This document shows positions 1-10,571 of a stretch of 64,000 nt of DNA, piece after piece (positions within the stretch are counted from its first letter, which is position 1; each line of letters begins with the position of its first letter). The DNA comes from Ceratodon purpureus (taxonomy: Eukaryota > Streptophyta > Bryopsida > Pseudoditrichales > Ditrichaceae): the NCBI GenBank assembly GCA_014871385.1, contig CM026426.1, positions 108,398,565 through 108,462,564 on the forward strand. The letters are read 5' to 3'. Under the pieces are notes generated by a model. That model worked only from the letters and a program-made list of their open reading frames with translations. It searched no databases and was not told the DNA's origin. The position numbers and the translations under genes were made by a program.

Positions 1-1692
1 ATACACTAGTTAGTGCATTAATTTATGTATCAAGTTGATTAGAAATGTATGCAAAAAAATTTGCAATAACTTATGTATCAATTCGTGCTTAGATTTACGC
101 AAGAATTTTTGCATTAATTAGTGTTTTGATTTTTTGCAATACTTGGTGTATTAGTTTAAGAAGTGAGGATTAAGAAGTGAAGCTAAATAAACACAACATG
201 GCTTAAGAACCTGTGTCCGTGTCCTCTTGCATGGAGCCCTGTAAAATAAACAGGGAGTTGCAAATCAATCAATAAACATCAAAAGTGAGAGTGTTGACGA
301 GATAACAGGATGATTTAGTCAAGCATTCTTACATCTCCATGCCTATCCCACAACAAGAACTGCCGGCTCTACAAAGACTTCAATGGTGACAGAGGTGTTA
401 AGTGTAATATGATCGACAGCATTAGAGTGAGAGTTGTTATGTGTAATGTGATGAACACATCTACTAGTGATTCGGCGCAAATGAAGAAGCATTTTATCGC
501 TCTCAAATAATCCACATCTGGAAAATGATGATACAAATGTCTATGGTCAAACGATTAAAATTTTAAAAAGCTTAAAAAGAAATGTAAAATTGGGATTGAG
601 AAATTGAGACAAATGCGCAAGATAGAAAATTAACAAAATCAAAAAGACACTACTTCACGAAGATCCATTGCGACCCAAATGTTAGATTATTGAAGCATTA
701 GAAATATAAAATTGGAACTGAGAAGTTGAGAGAAATGGACATAGATAGATTAAAAAAGCATCAAATGATATATGAAAATGAAAAGCATGAATTGCATCAA
801 TGATATTCAAAGATGCCAAAAGCTACTTAAACAAGTAATCACTAGATCCTTTTAAAAAAAATTAAAATTAAATAAAAGTATGAAATGTAAAAAATAATAT
901 TTAAAATTGTAAAAAAACAAAAAAACAATCATTGAATGAATGAAAAGAACAACGAAAAATACATAAAAAGATGAAGACAAGGAAATGAAATTTAAGAATG
1001 TCACACAAAAAGAAAAAGAACCAAAAGCATGTAGAGCGTTTTAAAAATTAATCATTAGATCATATTAAAAAATAATAAACTCAATTAAAAGAATGAAACG
1101 AAGCAATAGATATTTAGAAAAACCCAAAAAATAAATAAATTATTGAATGATCTCTACGAACAACGGAAATTCCATAAATACTGAAAACATAGTAAAACAA
1201 TATTTGTTTTTAAGAATGTCGCAAAGAAAGAAAAGAACGAAAAGCATCAAATGAAAATTAAAGTCTCATCCAAAAAATATCATCCAGTTGGCACAGTGAT
1301 GACAGTGCAATTGAGTGAAACGAGACAGCTTGAGGAGTTCAGCTCAAGACAATGGCGGCTTGAATGAGTGAAATCAAGCTGTTGGCATCAAGAGCAGCAG
1401 CTAATGAATTCCTCCCAACCCCTCTAGACTCTGCGACACCAAAGATCGCATTGCAAGTTTTGGGGTTTCAAACAACGTCTACAATCTCTGCCGCACCCAA
1501 CAAGCATCGTTGTGGCTGCATTGTCGTATGCATGAATAGGAGAGAGATTGGCTTGAGTATGTGATTGAATGGAGATCTGTCTATTATATTGGCAATTCTG
1601 TTTTCTGCAGTTTTGGTGGTGTAGTGAGTACTTTGTAATGATGCTTATACGATGTGTTTTGAGATGTCCAATTTCGTTTTAGGAATGCTAGA
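1..1692. other. AT-rich region without a convincing gene
   Basis: No gene can be supported here. Roughly 540-1260 is AT-rich and contains diverged tandem copies of a unit of about 200-250 bp; compare 930-1030 with 1140-1250, which share blocks such as TTTAAGAATGTC and AAAAGCAT. Positions 1490-1520 and 1610-1640 resemble sequence at about 8750-8870, so this is the left flank of a local repeat family that continues on the far side of the LTR element inserted at 1698. A 66-codon ORF at 1364-1564 has no recognisable domain. Confidence 0.6.
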
Positions 1693-1697
1693 ACTTG

Positions 1698-2153
1698 TCG
1701 TAAAGGGAGGATTTAACCACTAAACCCTAGCCTTCACAATCCCATCAAAACCCAACAAAATCCAACTAAACTAAGTTCTCCAAACCCTCATAGAATGCTG
1801 GAAATGTACAATGCAAGTGCAAAAAGCGGTCCAAACTGTATAAAATGGGTCAAAACAGCCCCAAAACATGGTACAGCAGCTCCTAACAACTCTCAAACCT
1901 CTCTGACTCTACCTGCTCTAGTGTAGAATGATCTCCCAAAACCCTAAACCTGCCTCTTAAACCCCCTGAAAACGGACAGAATCATCCAATCGGCTTCGAC
2001 AGAGTTCATCCACTCGGCTCCGACAGAGTTCATCCAGCCGACTGACAGAGTTCATCCGCAGGAAGTGGATGATTGTCGGGACACTTCCTGGATGAAACTG
2101 AGAGGAGACTGGATGGGATTAAAGGGAGAGACCGGTTGGGTCTCCGTTTAACA
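1698..2153 (-). repeat. 3' LTR of the TR-GAG element
   Basis: 456-bp copy of the LTR, about 97% identical by eye to 7090-7521. It carries an extra 24-bp duplication of a CGGCTYCGACAGAGTTCATCC unit near 2010-2035 that the right LTR lacks. Confidence 0.88.
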
Positions 2154-2172
2154 TTATCCCCTTTTTCCGGTA
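2154..2172 (-). other. Polypurine tract of the TR-GAG element
   Basis: Immediately next to the 3' LTR, the minus strand reads GGAAAAAGGGGATAA, the expected plus-strand primer for an LTR element transcribed leftwards. Confidence 0.65.
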
Positions 2173-2556
2173 GTTCTGCCCTCAGAATGCATGGAGACTA
2201 AGAGAAAGGGTGGTAAGTGGAAAGAAGGCTAAGCGGCTTGTAGTAAAAAATCTGACTATACTAGTAAATGGTGGAGAAGAAAACTAATCTTTGGTATCAA
2301 ACACATGGAACCCCTTCCTAACTAGCAGTAATGCTGGCTGCTGTCGTGAAGTCGTCCATTGGTGGTGTCGCTCTTCCTTGGGCCCATTGGTGGAGCTTAA
2401 GTTTGAAACAATCGGCTCCATAGAAGTCGGCTGTGTAAAAGTCGGCTCCGTAAAAGCTAGAGTGGCGCTCTGATAATCATCCTAAGAGCTCTCTGAAGAA
2501 GGCTATGGCGAGCGGCTCTGTAAAGGAGTTGGCTTGAAGAAGCCACCTAGGGAGCT

Positions 2557-5500
2557 TCATCCTCGAAGTGGGACCTCACTGTCTAAAACAGTTGGGCAGT
2601 GAAAATCCTCCTGCCGTGCTGCTATCTGCTCTGCTGCTAAGATTGTCTCCCTCAATGCCGTGTTGACAAATAGCACCAGCTGCTTGAATCCAATGGCCTC
2701 CTGTAACGCTGGTACCGTCACCTTCTCCTCTTCTGTAATCAAGCTGACTGTAGAGCCCTCTTCCAGAAGTACGTTCTTAAAGGTCAAATCCTCCACTTGT
2801 ACAGAAATCACAGGGCAACCAAGATCAATATTCACAGCTCCAACAACCACCGTAGGTTGTATCCTTGGATCATTGGAGACCCTTGGAATCAACTCAAGTG
2901 AACCCTGTTTCACGGTCGGCTCGGTATGGTCGGCTGATACAAGCGGCTCAATCGAGTCTACAGACGCAGTCGGCTCGCACGCACTTGCTCGGAACACTTG
3001 ACTCTTCAAGTACTCTGTGAGAGTAGGGGCCACTGCCGACAGTTGTCCTAACGATACTGTAATCGGGGTCTCCAGGATTTGGCGGCTAATCTCCTGCACC
3101 AAAGCTTCTAGCTGGGTTCCGGGAAGACTCTCCATATTTGTGTCAGGCGCCTTCTTTGGGATATCCTGTAGACAATTAGGGTTAATAATACCAATCTAGT
3201 CACCATCCAAAGTTGGTGCCGTAGGTGCGTTGGCATCCAAGTTGGTTGTTGTGGCCCCTTCAAGCTCCTCTGGTGCCTCTTTGTCTCCCAACGGAAGGCC
3301 TACATCCAGTCTTGCTTCTCTGGTCAGAGAAACTGTCACCTCAAATGGCTCTTGCAATTCCAGCTCCTCCACTTCCAGCTCCTGCAGTTCCACATTATTG
3401 ACACCCACAGTATCACTATCAAGTTTTCTAGATGCCACAAACTACTCAAACCTCAACTTGTAAGGACAGTTGCGCATTTGATGGTCGGTCTCGTCGCAAA
3501 TATAGCAAGTATCGATTTGGCCATAGCCATCATGCTGGTACCCTCCAGGTCGGCTGTCAACAGGTCGGCTGTCAACAGGTCGGCTCGAGTTGCTGCCGTG
3601 TTGCTGAGCAGTTACGTCGTCGACCCCCACAATGGGTGTACCTTCAGGTCGTGGAAGTTTATTGTTCGGGTTGGCTGGGTTGAAAAAATAGTAAGCATTG
3701 TCATGGCCGTATTTCTTGCAGACTGTGCAATACCTCCCACTATCTGACTCTGCTCCCTCCGCCTGAGCTGATAAGGTAGTCGGTTGTCCACTAGTCGGCT
3801 CTGTATGCCGGGCTTGAAAGTACAGTTCCTCCCCTAAGGTATTGATGCAGTTGGTTTCACAGCGCCGAGCTACCTCCTGCAAATCAGCCAGAGTGTTGGC
3901 TGTATGGGCGCTTGTGGTGACCTTCAGGTAGTCCAGCAGGCCTGCCCTAAAGTAGGTCAGCTTGAAGCCTTCTCCAACATCTGTTTGCAAACACTTGATT
4001 AGTTTTGTAAACCTCTCATAATAGTCTTGAACCTTCTCCCCCTCACCTTGTTTGAAGGTCCTTAGAGTCATGAACACCTGTTCATCAGAATCTTGCTCCC
4101 TAAACCGCATCTTGAACGCTTCCTTTGCCTCTCCCAAGTACAATTGGGATGATGATCCAGCCAATCATCAAACCAGGTCTGGGCCTTATCAACAAGGGTT
4201 GTTCCAAACAGGAGGATGATGACAATCTCATCTGTCTCTCCATTGTACCAAACACACTTGTCAAAATGCCTCAAGTGAGCATCAGGGTCAGTTCCCTCCT
4301 TGTATGCCCGGTACGGTAATTGCTTCCGCTTTGCACTGACTGGTGGCCTTGGAGGAGCTAACTTAAAGTCGGTTGTGCGCACTACTGGTACTAAAGAGGG
4401 ACATCCTGCCAAAGTGGCCGGATAAGTCGTCTGTATTTTAGTGGCAGTCGGCACTGCCCGGTCGGCTCGCGAAAGATCACCAAAACTATAGCCCGGAGGT
4501 GCTGGAGTAGGCCGAGCATCAAGTGACCGGGCTACATCAATTGGACCAGTTATTGAGTCTCCAACAGCTGGCTGTGCAGATTGCCCAAGATACCACACTG
4601 ACTGAGTCGGCTGTTGTGCGTTTTACACATCACCTGTCCGGCTCCCCAAATATCTAGAAAACTTATGTGGTGTCAAGGTCAGCTCTACAAGCAATGGTCT
4701 TGAAATGCTCTTGCCCGCAGTTGACTCTAAATGAAAAGTAGATAATTCAGGCGGCCTTGCTGGTATCTCTCCAATGCGCTCATACTCTTGCCTCCTTTTC
4801 TGCTCCTCCCACAAATCCTCAATTCATGTATGCTCATGCTGCTCTCGTTTGAGCCCTTCTTGTTCCCTCTGCTGGGTAGCCAACTACTGTGCTGCCAAGT
4901 GTTGCGCTGCCGACTGTTGTACTGCCAACTGATGTGCTGCCAATCTCTGCATTGCTTCTTCAACACGGCGGTCAAAGTCGGCCTTCTGTGGTGTTGGATT
5001 CTTCTCTGGCCACTGTGGCTCTGTATGCCAGTGGTGCAGTGATGCCACTCCCGATGCTGCACCTTGTTGCAAAGCCTCTAGCTGCATGAGGTACTTTCCT
5101 GGGTCTTGCCTGCCTTGGTTTTGACTTGCTTGGTGTTGCCTGGCACTTTCCTTCTAGGCCAGTAAGTCCGCCGCAAAGGCCTCCAGTGCCCATTGGTCCT
5201 CTTCTTCCAGCTCCCATCGCGACTGCAGTCGAAATTCATCCAAGAAGTGAACATTCTTGCCAGGTATACTATCTTCGTGGTTCACTTGCCCATGCTCTTG
5301 AGCTGATCGACTCCTGGTTTCTTCCAACTTCTGCCTTAAGTTCTGAAATGCCGCTCGCAGCGTCTCTGGAGTTTTTGGCAGGTGCCCCGGAGATACAGGT
5401 CGGCTGTGTAGCCGGGTCGGCTCCGCTTCTATGTCGGCTCTGCCAGTGACTGTGCTTGGCCACTGAGTCGGCTCCGCAATGACCTCCTTTGTCTGACGTC

Positions 5501-5888
5501 TCTCCTCATAGAATGTGTTGTTGTCGTCCACTGCAGGGGAGAAGTCCCCCTTGAATGACGCAGTCCTTCTCTTGTCCTCATATCTCCAGGGAATGTTGGC
5601 TTGATCAGGATGACTGTCCAGTCTATCCCCTTTTTCGAACTGCCTTCCCTCTTCAAATCGGCTCTCCTGTGTCCTCCCATCTGATGTTGAAATGTCATCT
5701 TCGACCTCCATGTCAACGAGTTCACCTTCATGCATAGCTGCACTGCCCTGCGAGCTAAGTCGGCTGCGTACCTCAGGTGACGTCGGCTCTACTGTCTGCT
5801 CCTCATGTTGCAGCCAACGTTTGTACCTCTCTATGGCTTGTCTCTCAGCTTGCAGATCATTCGAGTCACCTTCTTCCATGGGTGTCAA
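2557..5888 (-). pseudogene. Degraded Ty3/gypsy-type gag with zinc knuckle and altered aspartic protease
   Basis: Read leftwards, the region holds an acidic, Gln/Glu-rich leader (5888-5154), a capsid-like segment (4598-4068; RAYKEGTDPDAHLRHFDKC), a Retrotrans_gag-like segment (4164-3450; TFKQGEGEKVQDYYERF), two cysteine clusters (CTVCKKYGH and a zinc knuckle CYICDETDHQMRNC near 3470-3510), and a protease-like segment (3135-2557; PVISVQVEDLTFKNVLLEEG, where families of this type have D-[ST/G]-G). Several frame changes separate these blocks. Gag packages element RNA; a gag-only element would borrow reverse transcriptase and integrase from a relative. The Asp-to-Glu change at the protease active site and the frame breaks mean it is probably dead as a protein source. 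Confidence 0.72.
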
Positions 5889-5989
5889 CGGCTGATACTG
5901 TCAGTCGGCTGCGTTCAGTCGACTGTGTGTTCTTCCGAGTCTTGGCGGCTGTTACAACCTGTCTGCTGCGGTCGGCTCTGCTCGGCCTC

Positions 5990-7076
5990 CTCCAATCAGT
6001 CAGCTACCAATACTTGGCACCTTCCCTTAAATTTTTGTAGTCCCTGCCACTTTAGCACTCATCGACCTTACAAACGGCTGTGTGGCCTAATTAGTGTTTA
6101 CAGACACTTTTTTTTTTTTTTTTTTGGAAATAGGAACAAACCAAGGCAGTTCAGTAATATTGCCCCTAACTAGTTCTTATCCCCCTTTTCACACTGTATT
6201 GAGCCTTAGAAAATTCAGTCCAGTGGTTATAGTGCTAGTTACTGTTCTGACAATATTTGAAACAGAATTCACTCTGAATCTGCCCAAATGCACTGAGCAA
6301 CCCAAATTACCACTATGTTCTGGCCTGTGCCAACCTCAGGTCCAGGTCCCAAATGTCCACCGACGTCCCCAAAAATGACGTCCCACCGCCGACCCAGATT
6401 CCCAAATCCAGGTCTGCAGAGCCGACCGAGGTCCCAATTGAGGTCCTCAAATATGAAATTCAAAATTCAAATTTTTAAGATCCTAAATTTTCGGACCTGA
6501 AATTTGAAATTTGAATTCCTAAAATTACGGGTTACTTACCTTTCGCCCCTTTTTACAGTGGGAATACAAATCTAACATGTAGTTGCCCTATCCCCTTTTC
6601 GCTCTTGAACTGCCCTCAGTTCACAGAGATTGACGCCAAGGCAAATCTGGCCCTCCACCTCGTCACAGCATCTGCGCCCACCAGCCTGCAACAGAGCCGC
6701 CCCTGCTGCTACTGCTTCCTGGACACGTGCTAGACTGCCACCGTTGTTGCACCAATGTTTCCACCTCTGAAAACACCTGAAACTCTTTGGCCGCCACTGC
6801 CATCTCTACTGCAACAGTCTTGCTATACTTCAGAAGCCTTGGGACCCTGCCAGTGACTAGACAGCACTCTGCTGACCGATTCTAACACTGCAGTGACTCC
6901 TTACACCCAACCAGCAACTGTTCAGCACCTCAGATTACAGTAACATCAGTTCTCCACCCCTAAACACTCCTGACAGTCACAGCTGCACCTCTGCAGACCT
7001 AATGTGTGTACTTCAAGACCTCTCTAGTGTGTAGAAGAGCCTATAACTAGCCGGAGATCAAATGGTACAAACTAAA
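5990..7076 (-). other. Untranslated leader of the TR-GAG element
   Basis: No coding sequence recognised between gag and the 5' LTR. It contains a T run at 6108-6125 and a Pro/Ser-biased GC-richer stretch at 6640-7000. On the minus strand this is the 5' leader of the retroelement RNA. Confidence 0.5.
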
Positions 7077-7088
7077 GCATGGTCGCCA
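7077..7088 (-). other. tRNA primer-binding site of the TR-GAG element
   Basis: Two bases inside the 5' LTR the minus strand reads TGGCGACCATGC, complementary to a tRNA 3' end of the form ...GGTCGCCA. TGG right after the LTR is the hallmark of an LTR primer site. The tRNA species is not assigned. Confidence 0.6.
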
Positions 7089-7089
7089 A

Positions 7090-7521
7090 TGGTAAAGGGA
7101 GGATTTAACCACTAAACCCTAGCCTTCACAATCCCATCAAAACCCAACAAAACCCAACTAAACTAAGTGCTCCAAACCCTCATAGAATGCTAGAAATGTA
7201 CAATGCAAGTGCAAAAAGCGGTCCAAACTGCATAAAATGGGTCAAAACAGCCCCAAAACATGGTACAGCAGCTCCTAACAGCTCTCAAACCTCTCTGACT
7301 CTACCTGCTCTAGTGTAGAATGATCTCCCAAAACCCTAAACCTGCCTCTTAAACCCCCTGAAAACGGACAGAATCATCCAATCGGCTTCAACAGAGTTCA
7401 TCCAGCCGATTGACAGTGTTCATCCGCAGGAAGTGGATGATTGTCGGGACAGTTCCTGAATGAAACTGAGAGGAGACAGGATGGGATTAAAGGGAGAGAC
7501 CGGTTGGGTCTCCGGTTAACA
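7090..7521 (-). repeat. 5' LTR of the TR-GAG element
   Basis: 432-bp LTR copy that pairs with 1698-2153. It is followed by the second copy of the ACTTG target duplication at 7522-7526. Confidence 0.88.
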
Positions 7522-7544
7522 ACTTGCAAAAGGTATTCTATTCA

Positions 7545-7640
7545 CTATAGTATTTTAGAACCATTGAGCTTGCTGTAGATGTTGAAGTGCCTCGAATCTT
7601 GTTGTCATCGTTGCCACTGTTGCAGACTGTCATCGTTGGA
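7545..7640 (+). repeat. Local direct repeat, copy 1
   Basis: Resembles 8757-8850. Shared blocks include ACCATTGAG, AGTGCCT and the stretch CTTGTTGTCATCGTTGCCAC. The pair brackets the p115-like exon. Related sequence also occurs near 1610, left of the LTR element. Confidence 0.6.
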
Positions 7641-7740
7641 ACTGTTGCTAATTTCAAAGGTATAGTTAGTATTTGTGTTAGGCTTGTGTGGTTTGATCAT
7701 TGAGCACTTAATAGAGATTAATTACCGTTTTATATTTCAG

Positions 7741-7791
7741 GACTGTTTGGAACTTCTCAACAACCTCCTACGTTGTAATCCTTCCAACCAG
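7741..7791 (+). pseudogene. Isolated exon of a p115/Uso1-type vesicle-tethering gene
   Basis: A 51-nt exon lies between a good acceptor (TATATTTCAG) and donor (GTCAGC). It encodes exactly 17 residues, DCLELLNNLLRCNPSNQ, in phase 0 at both ends. This matches the armadillo-like head of p115/Uso1 (golgin candidate 6 in plants), a Golgi transport tether. No neighbouring exons were found on either side, so it is a copied gene fragment rather than a gene. It sits between local repeats and just outside the inverted-repeat end at 8981, so capture by a transposon is the likely origin. The family name rests on the conserved QDCLxLLNNLLRxNxSNQ signature from memory. Confidence 0.55.
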
Positions 7792-7799
7792 GTCAGCGT

Positions 7800-8756
7800 T
7801 GTTACCATGCTTGTTTTTTTCCTTTTGTTGGAATTCTCTTGTTGGTTGATGATGGGTTGCACACGAGCTAATCTAGCGAAGGTGGGTATGGAGCGCTATA
7901 TTGTCTTTCATCTAAATCGTGTGCACAGTGTCAACTTGCAGCTGTTGAAAGTAGATACAGAGTCTTCTTTTTGGATCGCATGTCTTTATACATTGCCTCG
8001 GTCTTTGAAGGTGTTAGCATAGTTAGCTGTCTTGAAAGATGTGCGTGTTTCCAACTTAGGCAACTTCCGCTCCGATTTTGCCTTTTAATTGTGCAGTTCG
8101 TGTCTTTGATAGTTTGTTTACATGCTGATTTAGTTTAGTGATGCATGCAAGCGTTTGCAGTTTACGATTCAGACGATTGCTCTGTAAGAAATTCAATGAA
8201 CTGGAGATGGTTTTTTGATTGCAGTTTATTTCATTACAGAACTTAAGCCCTTTGAAGATTCTAAAGTCTGTAGTTGTTTGTTTCCTTTCAATAAGAGATG
8301 GCAGGAATTCAGGTATGGTAACTTTCAGATATACACTATGAAGTGGTTGTGATTGCTCTGCTGGATATGGAATTCAGAGCATTGGTTTTATGAGTCCTTG
8401 GAACTCTTTTGCTACGAAAGGGGTCTAACATCTCATTGATGAGAATACAGTTGATTTCATTTTTTGATGTGGCAAACTATCTTATGTGAGCCATGAATGA
8501 ATGGGGTGGTTGAGCTTGGTTCAACTGATTTGGTGAGTTTTTTGAAGATTCTAAAGTACTCATTGAGATTGTTTGTTGGTTTTGTGGTTGTCATGGTTGC
8601 CACTGTTGCTAACTGTCATCGTTGCCACTGTTACTAATTTTAGATATCAAAGCGGACAGTGAACTTTGAAGCCAAAGACTAGTGTTTTGGACTGTTTTTA
8701 TGGGCGGGATTTGTATGTTGCAGGTGTTGCTATCTCCATTTTTGTCTTGTCCTTTT
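7800..8756. other. Repeat-derived spacer
   Basis: No convincing gene. The motif TCATCGTTGCCACTGTTGCT recurs near 7590, 8590 and 8830, showing that the whole interval 7.5-8.9 kb belongs to one locally duplicated repeat family. Confidence 0.45.
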
Positions 8757-8870
8757 GGTGGTATAGTGAGTATACTATTTTATAACCATTGAGCGATAGT
8801 GTAGATATTGAAGTGCCTTGAGTCTTGTTGTCATCGTTGCCACTGTTGCTAATGCCGCACCCAACAAAGA
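8757..8870 (+). repeat. Local direct repeat, copy 2
   Basis: Second copy of the unit at 7545-7640. It continues into CGCACCCAACAAAGATCGTTG, which also matches about 1493-1512. Confidence 0.6.
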
Positions 8871-8980
8871 TCGTTGCCACTGTGTTGGACCATGTATGAG
8901 GTGTTGCCAGCAAACGCAAGGGACATTGACTTTTTTCATTTCCATGTCGCAGCTACCGACTGCTTGGGGAAAGTTCGTAT

Positions 8981-9084
8981 GTGAGCGGAGAGCGTAGAGC
9001 GGAGAGCGGAGAGCACAGAATGGAGAGCACAGAATTGACAATTAGCAAAATTTTCAAAAGCAAAGTAGACCCTATAACCGTGGA
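8981..9084 (+). repeat. Left terminal inverted repeat of the giant element
   Basis: Begins with repeated AGCGGAGAGC-type decamers and ends in the conserved block ACCCTATAACCGTGGA. Its counterpart at 29463-29655 is in opposite orientation. Confidence 0.65.
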
Positions 9085-9735
9085 AAATTTCTAAATTAAG
9101 GCTTGATTTTGACACTTTTTTTAGGAAAAGAGTATATTACCGTGGAAATCAGGATTATCTCTGGTAAGAATTTATTACGTTTGTTCTCTAAGATACAAAT
9201 TAGGGCTGATGTTATGATGACGTCATGCATATATTTTGTTATATTTCTCATGGATTTAGGCAAGATATAATGATCAGGCGTTAAGTTCTAGATCAAACAA
9301 TTAATTATTTCATAGGTTTATGTAAATGCAAAAGGAAAGAAACAAATTTCACAGAACATAAAGGAGGCAAGGTTTGAAAACTTCTTGGAATATTTCAAAA
9401 TTCGTGTATAATATCTTAACTGCTGAAACCAAGATATACCTTGTTAGAGTCCTTGTCTTCATCGAAGATTACTCTCTCTTCGTAGGCAGCAAAGCATCTT
9501 CATTTGAGTGATACAAGTAGGAGATTTTCATCATCAAACAACACTTGGTAAGCTGGGTTACAGAGAAGGAGGTCACTCTTGGTTTCTTGAGCTTGTCTGT
9601 AGGTGGCGTATTTGGATAGTGACACAGTCCTTGGCATGCTCTGCTGTATGCGAAGGTAGCATAGGAGTTCAGGGATGTCAATCTACAAGCTTGACTGTAA
9701 CGTTTGAAGACTACAAGAATTCTGTGTGTTGCGCG

Positions 9736-10122
9736 ATGCCGAAGGTGTGTAATGCGAGATCCAGGAGGACGAGAGCGGCTGTAGGTTTGCTCCCAAAGGC
9801 ACCGGCGAGTTATGAGGAGCTGCGGCCGTGGCTGCTGGAGGTGGAGCGCGCCAGGGAACGAGGAACGCGGCCGTGGCTGCTGGACTTGCCACCGTTTAGG
9901 CACATCGGAAGCCTCCATGTTGGTGAAGGTGAATGGCGTTGGACAGTGCTGTGTACCAATGAGCTTCTCCGTATTATGGAGTTGTCCCTAATCCCGTATC
10001 CCTTGCTATCGAACGTCGATGAGAATCCAGTTGTTCAGCTGCCCGAAGTGATCATATCGGATGGCGAAACTTGCTGGTTTGATATGGACAAGAGTTGGAC
10101 TGTATATCCTTCGAAGGATTAG
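9736..10122 (+). CDS. Short unknown protein (128 aa)
   Basis: Open from an ATG at 9736 to TAG at 10122; the frame is also open upstream to about 9508, so the true start may lie in an upstream exon. The protein begins MPKVCNARSRRTRAAVG (basic), then has two near-copies of RPWLLxVxR/RPWLLDLP (one following PASYEEL), and a C-terminal part with WFDMDKSWTVYP. No family was recognised. It is the first ORF inside the left inverted repeat and points towards the ParB/methylase-like gene, with which it converges. Its codon use looks like real protein, but function cannot be assigned; it could also be a captured exon. Confidence 0.4.
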   Translation: MPKVCNARSRRTRAAVGLLPKAPASYEELRPWLLEVERARERGTRPWLLDLPPFRHIGSLHVGEGEWRWTVLCTNELLRIMELSLIPYPLLSNVDENPVVQLPEVIISDGETCWFDMDKSWTVYPSKD

Positions 10123-10129
10123 TACTGTG

Positions 10130-10571
10130 AAGTCTAGTGGGGTGTTCGAATACATTCCTTTAGATTTAGGAATAAGAGAACTCGAAACCAACTAAAAGAG
10201 ATGGTCTTCAAAGTTCGTGGAATATTTCAGAGTTCGTGTAGAATAATGGAGTAGAAGAAACCAAGATGTACACCAAGTCAAGAATAGGTAACATGGCTAT
10301 GGAAATGTGGGATTTTGAATGATTAAAATATAAAATACAGCGCAATTAAAATTTTGAGCATTTCTTTTGTAACATTTCATTCTTCATATTATATTTTGAG
10401 CATTACGGTTGTGACATTTCATCCTCTACATAGGAGGAGACGATTTGGAAATGAGAATCGTAACAAGTATAGATTCAGGGTAGTAGAGTAGACGAAGGAT
10501 TACGCAATGAACTCCAATTAAATCAAATCAAATCCAATGAGAACAATGAAAGACCAAAGCCTCCTTCAGAC
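10130..10571. other. Intergenic spacer between convergent genes
   Basis: AT-rich; no gene seen. The near-repeat TTCGTGGAATATTTCAGAGTTCGTGTA (10210-10240) resembles TTCTTGGAATATTTCAAAATTCGTGTA at 9383-9410, so the short ORF is flanked by two related sequences. Confidence 0.45.

Larger units (their letters stand above)
1698..7521 (-). mobile_element. TR-GAG type LTR retroelement (gag and protease only, no pol)
   Basis: The element is bounded by two direct LTRs (1698-2153 and 7090-7521) and flanked by the 5-bp target duplication ACTTG (1693-1697 and 7522-7526). On the minus strand the LTR reads TGTTAA...CCTTTACCA, so it has TG...CA ends; the left copy ends CGA. A primer-binding site abuts the right LTR and a purine tract abuts the left one, which confirms minus orientation. 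The interior codes only for a gag with a zinc knuckle and an altered protease. No reverse transcriptase, RNase H or integrase was found, so it is a non-autonomous TR-GAG/LARD-like element. The LTRs differ at about a dozen sites plus one 24-bp duplication, implying moderate age. Confidence 0.88.

Noticed and set aside
1364..1564. 66-aa ORF as a gene
   Set aside because: No domain, no splice context and it lies in a repeat also seen near 8850.
2291..6378. Plus-strand ORFs in the TR-GAG element
   Set aside because: Gag and zinc-knuckle motifs, PBS and PPT all place the coding strand on minus.
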